Shown here one piece after another: positions 58,314 through 64,000 of a stretch of 64,000 nucleotides of DNA. A program made the translations under genes and the position numbers. Each line of letters starts with the position of its first letter. Position 1 is the first letter of the stretch. The notes under the pieces are model-generated. The model did not search any database, had not been told where the DNA came from, and saw only the letters and a list, made by a program, of their open reading frames with translations. This DNA comes from Pseudomonas marincola. GTDB taxonomy: Bacteria; Pseudomonadota; Gammaproteobacteria; Pseudomonadales; Pseudomonadaceae. The stretch spans positions 1 to 64,000 of the forward strand of contig NZ_FPBC01000003.1 in NCBI RefSeq assembly GCF_900116605.1, read 5' to 3'.

Positions 58314-58550
58314 ATGTCGAGAGTCTGTCAAGTTACCGGTAAGGGTCCGGTAACCGGGAACAACGTTTCCCACGCACACAACAAAACCCGTCGTCGTTTC
58401 CTGCCAAACCTGCAGCATCACCGCTTCTGGGTTGAGTCTGAGAATCGCTTCGTACGTCTGCGCGTATCTGCCAAAGGCATGCGTTGCATCGACAAGCGTG
58501 GCATTGATGTTGTGCTGTCCGAGCTTCGTGCTCGTGGCGAAAAGGTTTAA
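58314..58550 (+). CDS. rpmB: Large-subunit ribosomal protein L28
   Basis: A 78-residue L28, normal length ([29 protein letters not shown]). It carries one Cys near the start in VCQVTG, without the four-Cys zinc motif of other L28 variants. It is cotranscribed with rpmG, 11 bases downstream. The long 5' leader may allow feedback control. Confidence 0.97.
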   Translation: MSRVCQVTGKGPVTGNNVSHAHNKTRRRFLPNLQHHRFWVESENRFVRLRVSAKGMRCIDKRGIDVVLSELRARGEKV

Positions 58551-58561
58551 GGAGCTAAATC

Positions 58562-58717
58562 ATGCGTGAATTGATCCGTTTGGTGTCGAGCGCCGGTACT
58601 GGCCACTTCTACACCACCGACAAGAACAAACGCACCACTCCGGACAAAATCGAAATTAAAAAATTCGATCCGGTTGTGCGCAAGCACGTGATCTACAAGG
58701 AAGGCAAGATCAAGTAA
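58562..58717 (+). CDS. rpmG: Large-subunit ribosomal protein L33
   Basis: A 51-residue L33 ([39 protein letters not shown]). It has no zinc-binding CxxC pairs, so it is the zinc-independent type, useful under zinc limitation. AAGGAG precedes the ATG, and an intrinsic terminator follows 25 bases after the stop. Confidence 0.97.
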
Positions 58718-58741
58718 TTGATCAAGCATCCTTGCTGAGAG

Positions 58742-58765
58742 AGCCCGCTTTTTAGCGGGCTTTTT
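58742..58765 (+). terminator. Intrinsic terminator of rpmB-rpmG
   Basis: AGCCCGCT and AGCGGGCT form a perfect 8-bp stem with a TTTT loop, followed by TTTTT. Classical Rho-independent terminator. Confidence 0.93.
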
Positions 58766-58812
58766 CTTGCCTGCAATTTAGTGTTTTACCCTTGTGCGCA
58801 TCATTCAGGCAC

Positions 58813-58835
58813 AAAAAACCCGCCACAAGGACGGG
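58813..58835 (-). terminator. Intrinsic terminator of the cupin gene
   Basis: On the minus strand a CCCGTCC/GGCGGG hairpin with a TTGT loop (one bulge) is followed by a run of six T. It lies 30 bases beyond the cupin stop. Confidence 0.8.
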
Positions 58836-58863
58836 TAAGGGTGTTGCGTGAATCGTGCGAGTA

Positions 58864-59229
58864 TCAGTTTGAGGCTTGCTCGAAGATCACGTAGACCTTG
58901 CGACATGCCTCCAGCACTTCCCAAGTGCCGTTGAAGCCGGCTGGGATGACAAAACGGTCGCCAGCTCTGACAGTTTTGGCGTTGCCGTCCTGGTCACGCA
59001 GAACGGATACACCCTGCAGAATTTCGCAGTATTCAAATTCGGTGTAGCTGACATTCCATTGGCCGACAGCGCCTTCCCAAATGCCAGCATTGAACTGGCC
59101 GCACGGGCTGCCGTAATGATTGATAACGCTTTGCGCCGGATCGCCCTTGAGGACTTTCTCGGGGGCTGGGCGGTAGTGCTCGGCTTTGCTTGAGGAGTTG
59201 GCGAAGTCGACGATCTGCTGAATGTTCAT
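58864..59229 (-). CDS. Small cupin-domain protein (ethanolamine-utilisation-like cupin)
   Basis: A 121-residue single-domain cupin (DUF861-like). The segments GQWNVSYTEFEYCEILQG and RAGDRFVIPAGFNGTWEV match the second half of the small cupin barrel. The substrate is unknown; homologues often occur near aldehyde dehydrogenase genes in Pseudomonas, and one follows here in the divergent direction. It may act in catabolism of polyamines or amino acids; this is inference. Confidence 0.85.
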   Translation of the reverse strand: MNIQQIVDFANSSSKAEHYRPAPEKVLKGDPAQSVINHYGSPCGQFNAGIWEGAVGQWNVSYTEFEYCEILQGVSVLRDQDGNAKTVRAGDRFVIPAGFNGTWEVLEACRKVYVIFEQASN

Positions 59230-59480
59230 TTTATTGTCTCTGTCAGGCGTTTAATTTGTCAGGCACAAAGGCAGATTTGGCTGAAGATTTGGCGCAGTCT
59301 ATGTTTAATAAAACGAACATGACAAGCCGCTAAGGGCATAAAGTGTCAAATATATTGAAATTTAGCGTTGCTCTGGTTTAGTGTTGCTCACAGGATTGTG
59401 AGGCTCTGCGCCACGACAAAAAATTGCAGGTGTGCGGTGATAAATCCGGCACACTTTCTACAGCCATAGAGGATATTCGC

Positions 59481-60974
59481 ATGACTAGTTTGACTCGCGC
59501 CGACTGGGAACAGCGCGCCAAGACGTTGAAAATTGAAACCCGAGCGTTTGTACACGGTGAATACTGCTCGGCTGAGTCGGGTGAGACGTTCGAATGCCTT
59601 AGCCCGGTAGACGGTCGTTTGTTGGGTCATGTCGCCAGCTGTGATTTGGCCGATGCCGAACGCGCTGTGCGTGACGCCCGCGCTACTTTCAACTCGGGTG
59701 TCTGGTCGCGCATGGCGCCGGCCAAGCGCAAGCAGATCATGATCCGCTTTGGCGACTTGATCGCTGAGCATGCTGAAGAACTGGCGCTGCTCGAAACCCT
59801 CGACATGGGTAAGCCGATCAGCGACTCGCTGAACATCGACATGGCTGCTGCTGCCAACTCCATTCGTTGGAATGGCGAAGCCATCGACAAGGTATACGAC
59901 GAGGTAGCGGCCACCGAGCACGATCAGCTGGGTCTGGTCACTCGCGAGCCAATCGGTGTGGTTGCCGCGATCGTGCCGTGGAACTTCCCACTGCTGATGA
60001 GCTGCTGGAAGCTCGGCCCGGCGCTGGCCACCGGTAACTCGATCATCCTCAAGCCTTCAGAAAAATCCCCGCTGACCGGCATTCGTGTTGCCCAGTTGGC
60101 GATTGAAGCCGGTATCCCGGCTGGCGTATTCAACGTGCTGCCAGGCTTCGGCCACACTGTGGGCAAGGCTCTGGCCCTGCACATGGACGTCGACACGCTG
60201 GTATTCACAGGTTCGACCAAGATCGCCAAGCAGCTGATGGTTTATGCGGGCGAATCGAACATGAAGCGCGTTTGGCTGGAAGCAGGCGGCAAGAGCCCGA
60301 ACATCGTCTTCGCTGACGCACCAGATCTGCAAGCGGCTGCTGCTTCGGCTGCCGGTGCAATTGCGTTTAACCAAGGTGAAGTGTGCACCGCCGGTTCGCG
60401 TCTGTTGGTTGAGCGTTCGATCAAAGACAAATTCGTACCGATGGTGGTTGAAGCGATCAAAGGCTGGAAGGCCGGCAACCCGCTCGACCCGGAAACCAAT
60501 GTGGGTGCACTGGTTGATACCCAGCAGATGAATAACGTACTGCGTTACATCGAAGCGGGCCACAAAGATGGCGCCACGCTGGTTGCGGGCGGCAAGCGTG
60601 TGATGGAAGAGACTGGCGGCACTTACGTTGAACCGACCATTTTCGACGGCGTGAACAATGCCATGACCATCGCTCAGGAAGAGATCTTCGGCCCGGTGCT
60701 GTCGGTTATCGCCTTTGATGATGCGGAAGAGGCCATTGCTATCGCCAACGACACCATTTATGGTCTGGCTGCTGCGGTCTGGACCAGCAACCTGTCCAAG
60801 GCTCACCAGACTGCCAAAGCGCTGCGCGCCGGTAGCGTCTGGGTTAACCAGTACGATGGCGGCGACATGACCGCACCGTTTGGTGGTTTCAAGCAGTCGG
60901 GTAATGGTCGCGACAAGTCGTTGCACGCGTTCGACAAGTACACCGAACTGAAATCGACCTGGATCAAGCTTTGA
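59481..60974 (+). CDS. NAD(P)-dependent aldehyde dehydrogenase (KauB/PuuC type)
   Basis: A 497-residue ALDH, full length. The catalytic Cys302 is in GEVCTAGSR and the general-base Glu267 in LEAGGKSPN; the cofactor loop FTGSTKIA is near 245. It resembles the KauB/PuuC group, which oxidises 4-guanidinobutyraldehyde or gamma-glutamyl-aminobutyraldehyde in arginine and polyamine catabolism. Substrate is by family only. The start at 59481 follows AGAGGAT. Divergent from the cupin gene. Confidence 0.93.
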   Translation: MTSLTRADWEQRAKTLKIETRAFVHGEYCSAESGETFECLSPVDGRLLGHVASCDLADAERAVRDARATFNSGVWSRMAPAKRKQIMIRFGDLIAEHAEELALLETLDMGKPISDSLNIDMAAAANSIRWNGEAIDKVYDEVAATEHDQLGLVTREPIGVVAAIVPWNFPLLMSCWKLGPALATGNSIILKPSEKSPLTGIRVAQLAIEAGIPAGVFNVLPGFGHTVGKALALHMDVDTLVFTGSTKIAKQLMVYAGESNMKRVWLEAGGKSPNIVFADAPDLQAAAASAAGAIAFNQGEVCTAGSRLLVERSIKDKFVPMVVEAIKGWKAGNPLDPETNVGALVDTQQMNNVLRYIEAGHKDGATLVAGGKRVMEETGGTYVEPTIFDGVNNAMTIAQEEIFGPVLSVIAFDDAEEAIAIANDTIYGLAAAVWTSNLSKAHQTAKALRAGSVWVNQYDGGDMTAPFGGFKQSGNGRDKSLHAFDKYTELKSTWIKL

Positions 60975-61135
60975 TCCACAGCAGGGCTTAACCGCCTTGT
61001 AGCAGTATCAGGTCCGCCCCGCGATCGGGGCCGGCTCTTGTGAGCCAAACCTGCGGCCGGGTTTCCCGGGGGATTTATCCCTCTGGAGGCTCGGCCGTTT
61101 TGCTTTGTAGGCCTTACAACAGAAGGAATCTGGAC

Positions 61136-62281
61136 ATGCGTTGGGGTACCTATTTCGCCGTTTCCATGGCGGTCATCAGTATTGGTCTGGCATTGGGTGT
61201 GACCATGCCGCTGGTATCGTTGCGCCTGGAAAGCTGGGGATATGGCTCGTTCGCAATCGGCGTGATGGCCGCAACACCCGCCGTTGGCGTACTGCTTGGC
61301 GCCTCGCTGGCCGGCAAACTGGCGGGCCGTTTTGGCACGCGTGCGTTGATGCAGATGTGTCTTTTGGTCGGCGCCGTGTCCGTATCAACGCTGGCATTGG
61401 TGCAGAACTATGCGGTGTGGGTGGTGTTGCGCCTGCTGTTGGGCGTGGCGCTGACCATGGTGTTCATTCTGGGTGAGAGCTGGATCAATCAGCTGTCGAT
61501 CGAGAAATGGCGCGGTCGTCTGGTGGCGCTGTACGGCACCGGCTACGCCCTGAGCCAGCTGTGCGGGCCGTTGTTGCTGACGGCGTTGGGCACTGAAGGT
61601 GATCATGCGTTCTGGACCGGTACTTGTCTGTTGATTGGCGGCTCGCTGTTGCTGCTTGGCCGCACAGGTGCGCCCAAGGTCGGCGGGCATAGCGTCTCGC
61701 TCAAGGGATTGGTGGTGTTCTGCCGTAAGCTCCCGGCCATTGCCTGGGCGGTGGCGTTATTCGCCTCGTTTGAAGCGATGATGCTGACGCTGTTGCCCAT
61801 TTACGGCCTGCGTCAGGGTTTCACACAAGACGTTGCGTTGTTCATGGTCAGCGTGGTGGTTGTCGGGGATGCGGTGCTGCAACTGCCGATCGGCTGGCTG
61901 GCGGACGTGATGTCGCGGCGCAACCTGTTCCGCGGGTGTGGTGTGGTGCTGATGCTGTCGAGCCTGAGCATTCCGCTGGCCTTGCACTCGTCTGTTATCT
62001 GGCCTGTTCTGGTGTTGTTCGGCGCCAGTGCCGGCGGCTTGTTCACCCTGTCGTTGATTCAGATTGGCGAGCGTTACCGTGACGATGAACTGGTGCGCGC
62101 CAACGCTCACGTGTCGCAGTTGTGGGGTATTGGTTGTCTGGTCGGGCCACTGGCAACGGGGGCTGCCAGCCAGTGGGTGAGCGGTCACGCATTGCCGTTG
62201 TTGATGGCGCTGGGCGCGGCTGGTTTCGTGGTACTTGCCTGGCGTCGGGATGAACTGCCGCAGACGGTATCGGCCACCTAA
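61136..62281 (+). CDS. MFS transporter, YcaD-like
   Basis: A 381-residue major-facilitator protein with about 12 transmembrane helices, starting with the helix MRWGTYFAVSMAVISIGLALG. Loop motif AGKLAGRFGTRALM between helices 2 and 3 is the MFS signature. The closest recognisable type is YcaD-like. Substrate unknown. AGAAGGA upstream of 61136 supports this start; the frame is open earlier but lacks signals. It converges on the MocR gene with five bases between stops. Confidence 0.86.
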   Translation: MRWGTYFAVSMAVISIGLALGVTMPLVSLRLESWGYGSFAIGVMAATPAVGVLLGASLAGKLAGRFGTRALMQMCLLVGAVSVSTLALVQNYAVWVVLRLLLGVALTMVFILGESWINQLSIEKWRGRLVALYGTGYALSQLCGPLLLTALGTEGDHAFWTGTCLLIGGSLLLLGRTGAPKVGGHSVSLKGLVVFCRKLPAIAWAVALFASFEAMMLTLLPIYGLRQGFTQDVALFMVSVVVVGDAVLQLPIGWLADVMSRRNLFRGCGVVLMLSSLSIPLALHSSVIWPVLVLFGASAGGLFTLSLIQIGERYRDDELVRANAHVSQLWGIGCLVGPLATGAASQWVSGHALPLLMALGAAGFVVLAWRRDELPQTVSAT

Positions 62282-62286
62282 TCGAT

Positions 62287-63711
62287 TCAGCCGGTTTCGT
62301 GGAGCAGTCTGGCGACGGTTTCACCGACAATCCGCACTGCGTTTTCAATTTCGTCAGTGGCTTTGCTGGCGTAATTGATGCGCAGGCAATTGCGGTACTT
62401 ACCGGCCGCTGAAAAGATGCTGCCCGGCGCTATCTGGATCTTGTGCTCAAGCAGCGCCTGATTCAGGTACACGCTGTCGAAGCCTGTCGGCAGCTCAACC
62501 CACAGCATAAAGCTGCCCAGTGGACGACTGATCCGGGGCTCGCTGGGGAAGTAGCGGCTGACCCAGTCGATCATCTGGTCACGGCTTTGCGCATACTGGC
62601 TGCGCATGCGCCGCAGGTGCGGCTCGTAATGGCCGGCGGCAAGAAACTCGGCCAGTGCCAGTTGCGGCAGTTGGGCGGTGCTGCCGGTGCCCATGTATTT
62701 CATGTGCAGCACCTGTTCCTGATAGCGGCCAGGTGCAATCCAGCCAACTCGCAGGCCTGGCGCCAGGGTTTTCGAGAATGAGCTGCAGAGCAGCACGCGG
62801 CCGTCACGGTCGTAGGATTTGATGGTGCGTGGGCGCGGGTAGCTGAACGCCAGTTCGCCGTATACGTCATCCTCGATAATCGCCACGTCGTAGCGTTGGG
62901 CGAGGTCGAGCAGGGCGCGCTTGTTCGCATCGGGCATGATGTAGCCCAGCGGGTTATTGCAATTCGGGGTCAGCTGTATGGCCTTGATCGGCCATTGCTC
63001 CAGCGCCATCTTCAATGCGTCGAGGTTGATTCCGGTGATGGGGTCGGTCGGCAATTCCAGTGCCTTCATGCCGAAGCCCTTGAGCGCTTGCATGACCCCA
63101 TGAAAACTCGGTGAGTCGACCGCAACAATATCGCCGGGCTGGCAAATGGCGCGGATAGCGGCCGAGAGCGCCTCATGGCAGCCCGTGGTCACAACGATTT
63201 CTTCGAAGGGAATCTGGCAGCCCGAGTCGATCATTAACCGCGAGATTTGCTGGCGCAGGCTCTGCTCGCCACGGATACAGCCGTAAGTCAGCACGCTGGC
63301 GTCTTGGCGTCGGCTCAAGCGCGACAGCGAGCGCAGCAGCGGTTTCAGGGTGGGCGCAGTGATGTCCGGGCGGCCCCGGCCGAGTTGCAGCAGGCCGTTA
63401 TGCTCTGGGCTATGGCTGATTTGATCCAGGACCTGGTCCCATTGAGAGACTTCGACCGGTCGCAGTGCCGGTCGGCCCACTTGGGGCAGGGCAGGGACTT
63501 TACGCTGCGGTGAAACAAAGTAGCCCGATTTGGGTTTGGGTGTTGCCATGCCCTGATCTTCAAGGTGGCGGTAAGCCTGTTGCACGGTGCTCAAGCTGAC
63601 GCCGTGCTCGATGCTGAGGGCGCGCACGGAAGGCAGGCGATCCCCTGGCCGATACAGACCTTGCTCGATTCTGGAGCTGATCAGCGTTGCGAGGTCGATA
63701 TAAAGCGTCAT
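62287..63711 (-). CDS. MocR/GntR-type PLP-dependent transcriptional regulator
   Basis: A 474-residue fusion. The N-terminal GntR winged helix (YRPGDRLPSVRALSIEHGVSLSTVQQAYRHLEDQG region, ~19-55) is followed by a class I aminotransferase-like domain with the PLP-binding Lys in SFSKTLAPGLRVGW near residue 313. MocR regulators sense amino acids or vitamers by PLP. Targets are unknown but may be the divergent gene beginning at 63897. Its own promoter and operator should lie in the 185 bases between them. Confidence 0.92.
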   Translation of the reverse strand: MTLYIDLATLISSRIEQGLYRPGDRLPSVRALSIEHGVSLSTVQQAYRHLEDQGMATPKPKSGYFVSPQRKVPALPQVGRPALRPVEVSQWDQVLDQISHSPEHNGLLQLGRGRPDITAPTLKPLLRSLSRLSRRQDASVLTYGCIRGEQSLRQQISRLMIDSGCQIPFEEIVVTTGCHEALSAAIRAICQPGDIVAVDSPSFHGVMQALKGFGMKALELPTDPITGINLDALKMALEQWPIKAIQLTPNCNNPLGYIMPDANKRALLDLAQRYDVAIIEDDVYGELAFSYPRPRTIKSYDRDGRVLLCSSFSKTLAPGLRVGWIAPGRYQEQVLHMKYMGTGSTAQLPQLALAEFLAAGHYEPHLRRMRSQYAQSRDQMIDWVSRYFPSEPRISRPLGSFMLWVELPTGFDSVYLNQALLEHKIQIAPGSIFSAAGKYRNCLRINYASKATDEIENAVRIVGETVARLLHETG

Positions 63712-63896
63712 GCGCGCGTCCCTTGGTGCTGGCCGTCTGTTCGGCGATGAACCAGTACAGTTGTCGCTGAAAAGTGTGATTCAGACGGCTAATTGGCAAA
63801 TCTGTATGGATTTAATAATCATTTTTTGAATCTGTCATGCTTTTTCGGCAAAGCCCATGATGATTGCTCGAATGGGCTGATTGCCGGGAGAAGGAG

Positions 63897-64000
63897 ATGA
63901 ACGGATTAAGTGATGTAAGGCTGTCGTTGGCCGCGCAGGAGTTACAGCACAGTGCTCAGACGACACTGGCTGGCCGTGTTGAATACGGGCCGCAGGTGTC
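63897..64000 (+). CDS. Start of an unknown gene, cut by the window edge
   Basis: The first 34 codons begin MNGLSDVRLSLAAQELQHSA. GGGAGAAGGAG lies directly upstream of the ATG. No family can be assigned from this short, helical N-terminus. It is divergent from the MocR-type regulator and may be its target. Confidence 0.7.
   Translation, partial: MNGLSDVRLSLAAQELQHSAQTTLAGRVEYGPQV

Overview
The window reads as a Pseudomonas chromosome (or very close relative). From about 32.5 kb onward it has the core gene order recG-oxyR, spoT-rpoZ-gmk, yicC/rph, crc, pyrE, argB-algC-dut-coaBC, radC, rpmB-rpmG that is known from Pseudomonas genomes. The first ~32 kb is a metal-resistance accessory island, bounded on the left by the end of an IS3-family element. 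No tRNA, rRNA or CRISPR array was seen.

Island part 1 (0.3-8.2 kb) is periplasmic copper handling. A minus-strand operon encodes the multicopper oxidase CopA, a small His/Met-rich protein, CopB, a c-type cytochrome with a His-rich tail and a DUF411 protein. Upstream lies a small PtrA-like gene. A plus-strand bufferin operon follows: precursor BufA2, DUF692 enzyme BufB and DUF2063 partner BufC, predicted to make a Cys-modified copper-binding peptide. CopR-box-like sites precede copA and the PtrA-like gene. Part 2 (8.2-13 kb) is a nickel/cobalt-type module: two divergent operons (HupE-type membrane protein plus anchor; CsoR/RcnR-type repressor plus RcnA-type exporter) around one C/G-tract palindrome. 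Part 3 (13-27.5 kb) holds two copper/silver P-type ATPases, a CopZ chaperone, two cupredoxin paralogues, a DUF2933 protein, another PtrA-like protein and the CopRS two-component system.

Two non-metal cassettes sit inside the island. At 16.0-20.3 kb an AbiEi/DUF6088-like regulator without its usual nucleotidyltransferase partner precedes an AAA+ ATPase and an 839-residue subtilisin-family protease. At 28.0-30.4 kb an XRE regulator diverges from a winged-helix/coiled-coil protein overlapping an SF2 helicase. Both have the look of regulated conflict or defence modules; this is inference. An AT-richer stretch (30.4-32.5 kb) with a DUF6957 protein and an orphan response regulator closes the island.

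The core part (32.5-64 kb) is mostly housekeeping: DNA repair (RecG, RadC), oxidative stress (OxyR), stringent response (SpoT), nucleotide and cofactor metabolism (Gmk, PyrE, Dut, CoaBC), RNA processing (RNase PH, YicC), catabolite repression (Crc), arginine and polysaccharide precursors (ArgB, AlgC), ribosomal proteins L28/L33, an aldehyde dehydrogenase, an MFS transporter and a MocR-type regulator. A beta-propeller protein and a cytochrome P460 sit between gmk and yicC, where many pseudomonads have nothing.
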